Source: Tigheibacillus halophilus (GTDB lineage: Bacteria; Bacillota; Bacilli; Bacillales; Amphibacillaceae). From it: 64,000 nucleotides of DNA. Below are positions 1-8,409 of this stretch, piece after piece. The notes beneath the pieces were generated by a model, which was given only the letters and a program-made list of their open reading frames with translations, was not told the origin of the DNA and did not search any database. The DNA is taken from assembly GCF_042683165.1 (NCBI RefSeq), contig NZ_JBHUIZ010000015.1, positions 372,001-436,000 of the forward strand, in the 5' to 3' direction. Made by a program: the position numbers and the translations under genes. Position 1 is the first letter of the stretch. Every line of letters starts with the position of its first letter.

Positions 1-846
1 TCTGTACAGATGCGTGACCAGCATATTACGGACCTGGTGATCGATATTGCCAGCTTCAATCAAACAATCATGGAAGAATCCATACTTTTATCCAGGGCAG
101 AGGAAATGGGATATAATCTCACCTTGCCTCATTACGCTGTTATCGTGGCATGTGGTAATGCAAAGCAACATATTTCATCCAGAAACAAGCTGCCGGAAAA
201 AACGTTGGACATATCGATGGAATTAAAAATACAAACTTTGCATATTAAACTTCAGTTCATTTTAGCGGATTATTTCAGTCATCCCAATACGATTATCGCA
301 TCGTTATCGGATAATAAATTTGTCATTTTCCATCCAGTAGAAGTACTTCAATATCAATTGCACCAGGATAGCCTGGCAGAACTGAAGGAAAAATGCAAAG
401 GCGTCATGAATGAATTCTCTAAACTGGATATCACTACTTATATTGGGGTAGGTGGTGAAGGGAGTAATGCTGAAGGATTAAAACAGACCTACGAAGAAGC
501 GAATAAGGCACTGAAGCTGGGCGATGAGTCCGCAGACAACATTTACTTTTATGATGATTTTCTGCTGGAAGATGCTATTGACAGGCTCCCCCCGGATTTT
601 ACGAAACGGTATGCCGAATCTCACCTATCCCGCCTGGCACAGCTTAATCATGCAGATGAATTGTACAGAACGATCATTGCATGGTGTGAATCTGGTTTTA
701 ACCGTAGTAAAGCCGCAGAAAAATTGTTTATCCATCAAAATACGCTTGATTATAGGATTAAAAAGATAGTTGACGTTTTAGATATGGATACACATGATTA
801 TAAAAAATTCATCCGCTTGTACGTGGCAATATTAATGAAGAAATAA
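1..846 (+). CDS. CdaR/PucR-family transcriptional regulator, 5' end outside window
   Basis: This is the C-terminal part of a sugar-diacid-type (CdaR) regulator. The reading frame is open to base 1 and the first Met is at base 10, so the start lies upstream. The visible 278 residues match the part of CdaR after its diacid-recognition domain: a GGDEF-like middle region and a C-terminal PucR-type HTH (KAAEKLFIHQNTLDYRIKKI, about residues 236-255 from the Met at base 10). Full-length relatives are about 370-385 aa, so roughly 100 or more residues are missing. It lies 160 bp upstream of a flavoenzyme/antiporter pair on the same strand and may regulate it. The family is clear; the effector is unknown. 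Confidence 0.85.
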   Translation, partial: SVQMRDQHITDLVIDIASFNQTIMEESILLSRAEEMGYNLTLPHYAVIVACGNAKQHISSRNKLPEKTLDISMELKIQTLHIKLQFILADYFSHPNTIIASLSDNKFVIFHPVEVLQYQLHQDSLAELKEKCKGVMNEFSKLDITTYIGVGGEGSNAEGLKQTYEEANKALKLGDESADNIYFYDDFLLEDAIDRLPPDFTKRYAESHLSRLAQLNHADELYRTIIAWCESGFNRSKAAEKLFIHQNTLDYRIKKIVDVLDMDTHDYKKFIRLYVAILMKK

Positions 847-985
847 TTTCATTCATATTGCTTTTTTGTATGGTTCTCACAAATAGTTGATGATGAAAAA
901 CTGATTAATTGTATGGAGACTACATTGTTATAGGGTAATGCAAAAAGTATAATTGAAAGAGTAATCTAAACATTTAAATATATGT

Positions 986-992
986 AAAGGAG
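986..992 (+). promoter_or_regulatory. Ribosome binding site deciding the flavoenzyme start
   Basis: AAAGGAG ends 13 nt before the ATG at 1006. A nearer ATG at 999 is in another frame, so 1006 is the start. Confidence 0.6.
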
Positions 993-1005
993 CCAGTGAT
1001 GAAAA

Positions 1006-2253
1006 ATGTCCCAACAAGTGACCATAATAGGCGGTGGAATGATCGGCTTGGTTACCGCCTATTATTTAACAAAAGAAAACTATGAAGTAACCCTAATCGA
1101 TAAAAGTGAATTTGGAATGGGATGTTCAAAAGGGAATCAGGGTTGGATTTGTCCAGCTATTCATGAGCCTGTTCCTACCCCGGGATTAATCAGTTCTTCT
1201 ATTAAAATGATGTTAAAAAAGGACAGCCCCCTTTATATCAACCCTGGCAAAGTGATCCAATTGGCTCCATGGCTGTGGAGATTCATGCGTTATTGCAACA
1301 AGAAAGATTTTTTTAAAGGGGAAGAATCTTTGCTGACCTTAAGTCAATCTACATTGCAGCTTTTTGATGATTTGGAAAAAGAAGTCAATTTTGAGTTGCA
1401 TAAAGAGGGATTTTTGTTTGTTTTTCTCCAACAAAAGTCTTTGAATGCCAAATTTGAACGGTTGCTTCGCGGTGCAAAAGCATATGGCCATGATCGGCCG
1501 ATTGAACTGACCAAAGATGAGGTGTTAGAAAGAGAACCAGCATTGTCCGCTAACATCATTGGCGGCATTTACTTGAAAAATCAATATCATATCAGACCCG
1601 AGAGTCTGACGATGGGCCTAGTGGCATATTTAAAAAAGCACAATGTCAAACTGGTTTCTGGGACAGAAATCACAAAAATAGAACAACAAAAGGGGAAGAT
1701 TACGGCTGTTTGCTCGGAAAAAGAAGTATTTCATTCAGATATATTCCTATTAGCAAATGGTGTACACAGCAATTTACTTGCGAAACAGTTAGGTTATGAT
1801 TTTCCAATGACTGCGGGTAAAGGATACTCTATGACTTATAATCAACCGGCTTTCACATTTAAACAGCCGGTATATCTAGGGGATGACAGCGGAGGTATTA
1901 CGCCATTTAGCGATGCCCTTAGAATCGGTGGGACAATGGAACTGTCCGGGCTCAATACAAGGCTGGATAAGAAAAGAATTCAAGGCATTCATCTTGCAGC
2001 AAAAAAATACTTTAAAGAAGAACTTACTGCAGGTTCGATAGATGAATGGGTGGGAATGAGACCAATGACGCCTGATGGCATGCCGATTGCTGGAAAAATA
2101 CCTGGTATCTCAAACGGGTTCATTGCTACTGGTCACGGAATGGTTGGCATGGCAATGGGGCCTATCACGGGCAGGATCATTTCTGACATGATGGTAAAGG
2201 GCCGAACCCATGTTAATACACAGTCTATTAGTCCGGAAAGGTTTAAGAAATAA
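1006..2253 (+). CDS. FAD-dependent D-amino-acid dehydrogenase-like oxidoreductase (DAO family)
   Basis: The product is 415 aa. An N-terminal dinucleotide-binding motif (IIGGGMIGLVTAYYL, residues 7-21) opens a DAO fold. The segment after it, with SKGNQGWICP and later KKDSPLYINPG, resembles DadA. The C-terminus has the usual flavin-proximal glycine-rich stretch (ATGHGMVGMAMGP). DadA-type enzymes oxidatively deaminate D-amino acids and pass electrons to the respiratory chain. The substrate here is not predictable; glycine, hydroxyproline and sarcosine oxidases share the fold. An NhaC-type antiporter follows 92 bp later and probably supplies the substrate or exchanges a product. Confidence 0.8.
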   Translation: MSQQVTIIGGGMIGLVTAYYLTKENYEVTLIDKSEFGMGCSKGNQGWICPAIHEPVPTPGLISSSIKMMLKKDSPLYINPGKVIQLAPWLWRFMRYCNKKDFFKGEESLLTLSQSTLQLFDDLEKEVNFELHKEGFLFVFLQQKSLNAKFERLLRGAKAYGHDRPIELTKDEVLEREPALSANIIGGIYLKNQYHIRPESLTMGLVAYLKKHNVKLVSGTEITKIEQQKGKITAVCSEKEVFHSDIFLLANGVHSNLLAKQLGYDFPMTAGKGYSMTYNQPAFTFKQPVYLGDDSGGITPFSDALRIGGTMELSGLNTRLDKKRIQGIHLAAKKYFKEELTAGSIDEWVGMRPMTPDGMPIAGKIPGISNGFIATGHGMVGMAMGPITGRIISDMMVKGRTHVNTQSISPERFKK

Positions 2254-2345
2254 AGAAAGATATATGAAATGCTAGACACACCTAGTGAATGGGCGCCATA
2301 CCGCCTTGTAAGGATTACAAGTTTGATGAAGGGAAGGAGTATGAT

Positions 2346-3758
2346 ATGAAGAGAAAACCAACTTTTTTGGAAGCGTTTTCCCCTTTTATAGTTTTAACCG
2401 TTGTTGTTGGCATCGGGTTTGCTTATTTAGAGATACCGATTCAACCTTTGCTGATTTTATCTGCAGCCTATGCAGCAATTATTGCAGTTCGAGTCGGTTT
2501 AAGTTGGAAGGATATGGAAGATGGTATCATTGAACGTTTAAAAACAGCGATGCCTGCAGTATTCATTTTGTTCGCAGTAGGAGTCATTATTGGGACTTGG
2601 GTTTTTTCAGGGACTGTACCGATGCTGATTTATTACGGGCTGAAGATTATTAACCCGACTTATTTTTTGATGACAGCTTTTGCAATCGTCGCCGTCGTTT
2701 CGGTTGCGACCGGGACAGCTTGGGGCTCAACGGCCACAGCAGGTGTAGCACTGATCACGATTGCATCCCAACTCAATATTCCGCTTGGAATTGCTGCGGG
2801 TGCTATCATTTCTGGAGGTGTTTTCGGAGATAAATTATCCCCTTTATCAGATACAACTAATCTTGCTCCTCTCGTGGTGGAAATAGATATCTATGATCAT
2901 ATCAAACATATGCTGTATACGACCATCCCGGCTTCCTTAGTGGGGGTCATGGTTTGGGGCATTGCCGGTGTGATGGTTGGCAGCGGTTCAAACCCGAATG
3001 AAGGCGGTGTAAAGGTCATGCTGGAGCAGCTCGACACGATCTATCATTGGAATGTGTTTATGCTCTTGCCGTTCATCATCGTTCTTTGGGGAGCTGTTCG
3101 CAAAAAGCCTACTGTTCCGATCATGCTATTTTCCTCTCTTGTAGCAGTGTTTGTCGGAGTGCTTTCAAATGGATTCAGTTTGGTAGATGGAATGATCTCC
3201 ATGGCTAATGGTTTCGATATGTCGATGATTACCAGTCCACAATTCAATTCGGACAATATTGATAATGCGGTGTCCAGTTTGATTAATCGCGGGGGGATTT
3301 TCTCCATGACAACGATTGTCGTGACCATTTTCTGCGGATATGCATTTGCTGGAATAGTTGAAGTATCGGGATGTCTGGATGTGTTACTGGATAAGTTATT
3401 TGGCAAGGTGAAAACACCTGTACAATTGATTGGGGTGACAATCATTGCCAGTACAGTGATCGTGTTTACTTCCGGTGTTGCTTCCATTTCCATTATCATG
3501 GTAGGCGTATTATTAAAGGATGTATATAAGGATCTTGGATTGCAAGCCAAGAATCTATCGAGGACGCTGGAAGATGCGGGAACTATGCTATTGCCACTTG
3601 TTCCTTGGGGTGTTTCAGGTGTGTATTACCATGAAGTACTGGGTGTCAGTGTTGGAGCATACTGGTTGTGGTCTGTACCATGCTATTTGTGTATTGTATT
3701 CGCTATGATTTATGCGAAAACAGGTTTTGGCATAGCAAAAATGCAAGAAGAGAAGTAG
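2346..3758 (+). CDS. NhaC-family Na+/H+ (or metabolite/H+) antiporter
   Basis: This is a polytopic membrane protein of 470 aa. The family hallmark GDKLSPLSDTTNLAPLV is present about 180 residues in. The start is placed at ATG 2346 because GGAAGGAG lies just upstream; an in-frame ATG at 2289 has no ribosome site. Characterised NhaC members exchange Na+ for H+, but relatives such as MleN couple this to organic acid exchange. Placement behind an amino-acid flavoenzyme suggests a metabolite-linked antiporter (inference). Confidence 0.85.
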   Translation: MKRKPTFLEAFSPFIVLTVVVGIGFAYLEIPIQPLLILSAAYAAIIAVRVGLSWKDMEDGIIERLKTAMPAVFILFAVGVIIGTWVFSGTVPMLIYYGLKIINPTYFLMTAFAIVAVVSVATGTAWGSTATAGVALITIASQLNIPLGIAAGAIISGGVFGDKLSPLSDTTNLAPLVVEIDIYDHIKHMLYTTIPASLVGVMVWGIAGVMVGSGSNPNEGGVKVMLEQLDTIYHWNVFMLLPFIIVLWGAVRKKPTVPIMLFSSLVAVFVGVLSNGFSLVDGMISMANGFDMSMITSPQFNSDNIDNAVSSLINRGGIFSMTTIVVTIFCGYAFAGIVEVSGCLDVLLDKLFGKVKTPVQLIGVTIIASTVIVFTSGVASISIIMVGVLLKDVYKDLGLQAKNLSRTLEDAGTMLLPLVPWGVSGVYYHEVLGVSVGAYWLWSVPCYLCIVFAMIYAKTGFGIAKMQEEK

Positions 3759-3813
3759 GGGGGCCTCCTCGCTTTGGTGGTAAAAGAAGGGAATGAATCG
3801 GAAAGTCAAGATC

Positions 3814-3846
3814 CAAAAAAAGAATTCCCATGGATCATGGGAATTC
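3814..3846 (-). terminator. Rho-independent terminator of the NlpC/P60 gene
   Basis: Arms GAATTCCCAT (3822-3831) and ATGGGAATTC (3837-3846) form a perfect 10-bp stem. Read on the minus strand it is followed by seven T (complement of 3815-3821). It lies downstream of the gene ending at 3909. Confidence 0.8.
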
Positions 3847-3908
3847 CGTGTCTTCTATCCAATTTCCAGTGAAGGAATCTGCGAATTTATTGTCAAGCGT
3901 GACGACAA

Positions 3909-4727
3909 TTAGAATCTTTTTGCGCCGACATAGTGGTTAGCCCAATAGTATTGCCATTGCTCAGGCGTGGTAATTTCAACACCTGTTTCTTCCGTTCCGG
4001 CATGGATCATCTGATGATTCCCGATATAAATCCCGCTGTGGGAAATGCCATCTTGACCTTCATAGGTTCCTGAGAAGAAAACAACATCTCCTGGTTCTGG
4101 GTTGGCAACTTCTACACCATCATTTGCCCACATTTCAGCGTGCGTCCGGCTTAGTTGAATGTCTTGTTCAGCAAACACTGCATTAATAAAGCCGCTGCTG
4201 TCCAAACCGACATTAGGGTCTGTTCCTCCCCATACATAAGGGGTGCCTATCATGCTTTCTGCAATAGAAATAGTGTCATTGCTATTCGTGCTGGAAGCAC
4301 TAATGTTATGGGACATTACTTGTGGCTGACTTGATTCGGCAATTTTTATTTGATTACTATCGTCTTTGTTCGCTAATGTTTGAGCATTCAACGCGTTTAG
4401 TGTTGGTGTATCAACAACGCCGTCTGCATCCCATCCTTGATCATACTGGAAATCTATTATTTTTTTTTCTGTTTCCGGGCCATAAATACCATCTGGATTC
4501 ACATCATAACCGAGATTTTGCAGTTTCTGCTGCAAATCTTTTACTTCCTGACTCTGCTCCCCTTGTGAAAGTACTGCTACACCAGTACCTGTACTTTCGT
4601 CTGAAGAAACATCTACATCCGGAGCTCCATGAGCAAAAACGCTTCCCGCCATAACCGGACTGATTGCGACTGAGGTCGCCAGTAATGCAGATACAGTATA
4701 CTTTCTTACTGAATTCCTCTTACTCAT
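3909..4727 (-). CDS. Secreted peptidoglycan-binding NlpC/P60-fold protein with catalytic Cys replaced by Ser
   Basis: The 272-aa product has a Sec signal peptide (basic N-terminus, hydrophobic residues 12-28, likely cleavage after FAHG or near AFAH). A PG_binding_1 domain follows (about 56-115, with the NLGYDVNPDGIYGPET core), then a Ser/Thr-rich linker and an NlpC/P60 domain (about 153-272, GTPYVWGGTDP). In active family members the nucleophile sits in a DCSGF motif; here it reads DSSGF (Ser177). The likely partner histidines His230 (HSGIYIG) and His242 (IHAG) remain. It probably binds cell wall; DL-endopeptidase activity is doubtful unless Ser works. AGGAGG precedes the ATG. The gene is monocistronic. 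Confidence 0.9.
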   Translation of the reverse strand: MSKRNSVRKYTVSALLATSVAISPVMAGSVFAHGAPDVDVSSDESTGTGVAVLSQGEQSQEVKDLQQKLQNLGYDVNPDGIYGPETEKKIIDFQYDQGWDADGVVDTPTLNALNAQTLANKDDSNQIKIAESSQPQVMSHNISASSTNSNDTISIAESMIGTPYVWGGTDPNVGLDSSGFINAVFAEQDIQLSRTHAEMWANDGVEVANPEPGDVVFFSGTYEGQDGISHSGIYIGNHQMIHAGTEETGVEITTPEQWQYYWANHYVGAKRF

Positions 4728-5041
4728 TAAGTTGTCCTCCTTCTATGTAATCCGTAAAATGATCCTGACCAAACTGAACATTATGCTATGATTGGACATC
4801 ATCTTACGTTGAAAATACATCTTAACATACAGACATTTCAATGAGACTGCCATTTCTTTACATTTCTATAAAAATACGAGAAGTAGTATGAAGTGAAGAG
4901 CACTAAAACGTATTCCAATCAATTACCTAAGCTATTTGCGGATAAGATTCTTTTAAGCAAAATTCTCATACCTTTCAAGGGATATATGATACAGTGCCTA
5001 TATACAAGGGTATCAAGATATTTATAAAGGAGATTATGAAC
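4728..5041. other. Gene-free stretch between divergent genes
   Basis: About 310 bp of AT-rich sequence carry the promoters of the NlpC/P60 gene (minus) and the methyltransferase (plus). I see ribosome sites at each end but no convincing operator, RNA gene or riboswitch. Confidence 0.5.
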
Positions 5042-5641
5042 ATGTCCAAAGAACATTGGGACAACAGTTTCTCTGATGCAGATTATGTTTATGGAGAAAC
5101 TGCAAATGTCTTTATTCAAGATAAAAGCGAGCTTATTCCTAATAATGCAACGATTGGTTGCTTTGCGGAAGGAGAAGGCAGAAATGCCGTCTATCTGGCA
5201 AAACTTGGCTATCATGTAACAGCATTTGACCAATCTGCTGTTGGGTTGGAAAAAACAAAGGCGTTAGCAGCAAAAAATCAGGTGGATGTTCAGACTGCTC
5301 AGTTTGATTTGACCAGGGAAAAGGTGCCGAAAAATCAATTTGATGCAGCCATCATGGTGTTTGGCCATGTTTCCAGACAAGATCAGCCCTTTTTTATACG
5401 GAACATATTGGATGCAGTGAAGCCCGATGGATATGTCATCTTTGAAGTTTACTCTGAGGACCAGCTGGACTATGGAACAGGTGGGCCATCAGTAAAAGAG
5501 ATGCTGTATGACCCAAAGGACATCCTTCAATGGATTGAAGATCACAAATGTCTTCATTTCTATTACGGAGAAGCATATCGGCAGGAAGGGAAAAAGCATA
5601 GCGGAGCCTGCCATCTGATTCAGGTTGTGATCAAGAAATAA
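5042..5641 (+). CDS. Class I SAM-dependent methyltransferase
   Basis: The product is 199 aa. The SAM-binding motif I reads GCFAEGEGRNAVYLAKLGYHV, about residues 36-56, followed by an acidic motif II (TAFDQS). This pattern is shared with the TehB/UbiE-like small methyltransferases. The start is set at ATG 5042 because AAAGGAG ends 9 nt upstream; the ATG at 5036 is too close to it and the one at 4994 has no ribosome site. It stands alone between unrelated genes, so the substrate is unknown. TehB-type tellurite detoxification is one possibility only. Confidence 0.8.
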   Translation: MSKEHWDNSFSDADYVYGETANVFIQDKSELIPNNATIGCFAEGEGRNAVYLAKLGYHVTAFDQSAVGLEKTKALAAKNQVDVQTAQFDLTREKVPKNQFDAAIMVFGHVSRQDQPFFIRNILDAVKPDGYVIFEVYSEDQLDYGTGGPSVKEMLYDPKDILQWIEDHKCLHFYYGEAYRQEGKKHSGACHLIQVVIKK

Positions 5642-5744
5642 TTACGAAGCGAAGCAGCATAGGAGTGGCAACTGTACAACTGCTTCTATTTTGAGGTGAT
5701 CTGGTGTTGCGTGTCCAATCCAAAGAAAATCCTTGGTACCATCC

Positions 5745-5772
5745 AATCCCCATCTTTTTACAGGTGGGGATT
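5745..5772 (+). terminator. Hairpin, probable terminator after the methyltransferase
   Basis: AATCCCCATC (5745-5754) pairs with GGTGGGGATT (5763-5772), a 10-bp stem with one G-U pair and an 8-nt loop. The T-tract after it is poor, so termination may be weak. Confidence 0.4.
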
Positions 5773-5820
5773 ATTTGATATCGTGGAAAGTCCAAACAGT
5801 CATTTTTGATTGTTTACTTT

Positions 5821-5840
5821 TTGCAGTAGCAATACTGCAA
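5821..5840. promoter_or_regulatory. Operator-like inverted repeat upstream of the PTS regulator
   Basis: TTGCAGTA (5821-5828) and TACTGCAA (5833-5840) are perfect 8-bp arms around GCAA. A second inverted repeat, TTATAGT/ACTATAA (5848-5854 and 5872-5878), follows. They sit 75-100 bp before the regulator start and could be its binding sites. Confidence 0.45.
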
Positions 5841-5922
5841 TGGTTTGTTATAGTAACCGCTGTATATAGCAACTATAATGATACTAATCACACCGTAGTA
5901 TACTCGAATCGAGGTCATGATC

Positions 5923-7935
5923 ATGAATGCAAGGCAAAAACAGCTGCTTATTTTGTTATTAAATGAATCCGATTACAAAAGTACATCCGATTTTGCTGCG
6001 CAGTTACAATGTTCGATACGGACCGCATACCATGATTTTCATGAAATTGAACAGTATCTGCAAACGTTCGGATTCCGCCTGGACAAGAAACAAGGATTAG
6101 GGATAAGACTGGCTATCGGCCGCAAGGAAAGGATGGATATTTTAAGTAAAGTAGATGGCCATGCTTCCCTCATGGACCGATATTCTATTAAAAATAGACA
6201 GAAATGGATTGCGCTAAAATTGCTTCATCAAGAGGGGTACATGTCCATGCAGCAATTTGCAGATGCGTGCTTTGTAAGTAAAACAGCGATTGCACATGAT
6301 ATTGATGAGATTGAACAATGGCTTGAAGCTGCCGGTATAAAGATGGAGCGGAACCACTATGGAATCATGATCCGTGGGAAAGAAGAAGATATAAGGAGTC
6401 TCATCTCGGAACTGGTTTCTACGCCAGTGGTCAAAGAGAAGCATGACAGGTTTCGCCAAACAAACCGCCGTCTCGACGAAACTTCATATAACCACCTGAT
6501 TGAATGGTTTTCCCCGGAAATGGTCGGTCAAGTAGAGAAGGTGATTGAGCGACTGGAAAAACTGAACCGTATGACAATCAGTGACTTGTATTATATTAAT
6601 GTGCTGACTCATATTCTGATATTAATCAAACGTACGCAGCAAGGTCATTATTCGAATATATCCGTTCAAACATCCGGAAAAAGGGCCAAACCAATTTTGA
6701 AGAGATGGACAGTGCAAATTGTCCAGTTGTTAAAAGATTATGCGGCTATAACGGTACCGGTAAATGAAGCAGGTTATATAGCATTTTATATTTTTCATTG
6801 TACCATGAGACAGCCAGATGACTTGTTATTAGACCATGAGAGGGAAACGGCACTGGACGGATCCATTCAGAAAATGATTGAAATGTTTTCCAGAATCCTG
6901 GCTATTGACATCCGATATGATAAGCAGCTTGAAAATGGCTTGAAACTCCACATTGAACCCATGCTGGAAAGGATGCAATATCATTTAAAGTTGAAAAATC
7001 CCATGCTGCCGCATATAAAATCACGTTATCATTCTATATTTGGCATGACGTGGCTAATTATGTCTTATTTAGAAAATCAGTTCCATATCCAGCTGAATGA
7101 TGATGAAGTGGGATACATTACCATTCATTTCCTTGCGGCTTTGGAAAGACGCAACCGAAAGAAAGGAAAACGTGTTGTCATTGTTTGCTATGGTGGGGTG
7201 GGAACATCCCAGTTTCTCGCAAACCGCATTCAAAATACGATTCCTGAAATGGACATAATTGATGTGGTGCCCTCTTACAAATTGTCTCAAATTGACTTGG
7301 ATACGTTTGATTTCGTCATTGCAACAGAATCGATTTCATTTAGCGGGAAACCAGTTGTGGAAGTTTCACCGATTTTGGATGAGCAGGACGTGAGGATCAT
7401 CAATCAATATATCTTTGAGGACAACCATAGTGGTGGAAAGACACGAAAAACTGATGAACGTGAACCTTCGCGGGATAGTAGTCTTATATTTGGCCGGCTC
7501 ATAGATACAGAGTCTATTTTTATAAGGCAAAAAGTACGTAACAAACAAGAAGCGATTCACTTTCTATGTGATGCGGCACACCGGCAAGGTTATGTAGACC
7601 ACAAATTTAAAAAAACAGTTTTGAAAAGGGAAGCTCGATCCCCTACATCTGTCGGTAACGGTATCGCGATCCCGCATGGAGATGAGCTGCATATCAAATC
7701 GTCGCAAATTCTCATGTTTGCCAGTGAGCGGCCAATCGACTGGGGAACAGAAAATGTATCGTTGCTATTTTTAATAGCTATTAAAACATCAGATGGTAAT
7801 CAATTTCAACAAGCTCTGCGCGAATTGTACGGAGTACTGAAGGATGATTTCCTGATAAAGCAATTGAAGCAGACAACAACATCCAGAGAAGCTTATCGCT
7901 TGCTGACAAGTTTTATCAACGAGAGGAGCCACTAA
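5923..7935 (+). CDS. BglG/MtlR-type PRD regulator with PTS EIIB-like and EIIA domains
   Basis: The 670-aa product has the MtlR/ManR layout: two N-terminal HTH segments (about 1-160), two PRD domains (about 190-400), an EIIB-like domain with a Cys in CYGGVGTS (about residue 422), and a C-terminal fructose/mannitol EIIA domain with the phosphorylatable His in AIPHGDE (about residue 585). Such proteins activate a neighbouring PTS operon when phosphorylated by HPr and dephosphorylated by the cognate EII. The start is ATG 5923 because GAGG at 5911-5914 is spaced properly for it, not for ATG 5917. The EIIA and EIIBC genes follow directly, so these are its expected targets. Confidence 0.9.
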   Translation: MNARQKQLLILLLNESDYKSTSDFAAQLQCSIRTAYHDFHEIEQYLQTFGFRLDKKQGLGIRLAIGRKERMDILSKVDGHASLMDRYSIKNRQKWIALKLLHQEGYMSMQQFADACFVSKTAIAHDIDEIEQWLEAAGIKMERNHYGIMIRGKEEDIRSLISELVSTPVVKEKHDRFRQTNRRLDETSYNHLIEWFSPEMVGQVEKVIERLEKLNRMTISDLYYINVLTHILILIKRTQQGHYSNISVQTSGKRAKPILKRWTVQIVQLLKDYAAITVPVNEAGYIAFYIFHCTMRQPDDLLLDHERETALDGSIQKMIEMFSRILAIDIRYDKQLENGLKLHIEPMLERMQYHLKLKNPMLPHIKSRYHSIFGMTWLIMSYLENQFHIQLNDDEVGYITIHFLAALERRNRKKGKRVVIVCYGGVGTSQFLANRIQNTIPEMDIIDVVPSYKLSQIDLDTFDFVIATESISFSGKPVVEVSPILDEQDVRIINQYIFEDNHSGGKTRKTDEREPSRDSSLIFGRLIDTESIFIRQKVRNKQEAIHFLCDAAHRQGYVDHKFKKTVLKREARSPTSVGNGIAIPHGDELHIKSSQILMFASERPIDWGTENVSLLFLIAIKTSDGNQFQQALRELYGVLKDDFLIKQLKQTTTSREAYRLLTSFINERSH

Positions 7936-7937
7936 TC

Positions 7938-8378
7938 ATGGAAATAACCGAGCAACATATATTTTTTGATGTTTCTGCCCGCCATAAAAAACAAGCATTA
8001 AAAAAGATAGCCGCGTATGCCGAACAAATTCAAGTAGTAACTGATCAAAAAAAGTTTTTTAAGGGCTTGCGCAAACGAGAGGAAGAAGTGACCACCGGCT
8101 TTGGAAATGGGGTGGCAATCCCCCACGCCAAATTGAAAGAAGTAATCAAGCCATCTGTGATGATTATCAAATTTTCCGAGGAGGTGGAGTGGGATTCCCT
8201 GGATAATCAACCTGTCCGGCTGGCAATTGTACTTGCAGTTCCGGATACAGATGCAGCTACAGAGCATTTGAAGTTATTATCACAGATTTCCCGCCAGCTT
8301 ATGCACGAGGAATTTCGGGAAGGCATCGTAAACAGTTCTTCCAAAGAAGAAATAATTAAATTGTTCGAATCTGTTTAA
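7938..8378 (+). CDS. PTS fructose/mannitol-type EIIA component
   Basis: This stand-alone EIIA of 146 aa carries the phosphorylated His63 in the motif GVAIPHAK. It would receive phosphate from HPr and pass it to the EIIB domain of the next gene. It starts 2 nt after the regulator stop, with GAGGAG at 7921-7926, so it is cotranscribed. The EIIA is separate whereas EIIB and EIIC are fused, unlike the single-chain FruA of Bacillus. Confidence 0.9.
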   Translation: MEITEQHIFFDVSARHKKQALKKIAAYAEQIQVVTDQKKFFKGLRKREEEVTTGFGNGVAIPHAKLKEVIKPSVMIIKFSEEVEWDSLDNQPVRLAIVLAVPDTDAATEHLKLLSQISRQLMHEEFREGIVNSSSKEEIIKLFESV

Positions 8379-8409
8379 CCCATAGTTTTAAACAAAGGGG
8401 AGAATTTAT

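Noticed and set aside
3044..3550. A 168-codon open frame on the minus strand
   Set aside because: It lies wholly inside the NhaC gene, has no ribosome site and its sequence is the antisense of conserved membrane helices.
5733..5966. Open frame upstream of the PRD regulator
   Set aside because: It crosses the hairpin and operator region and runs into the regulator gene in another frame; no ribosome site.
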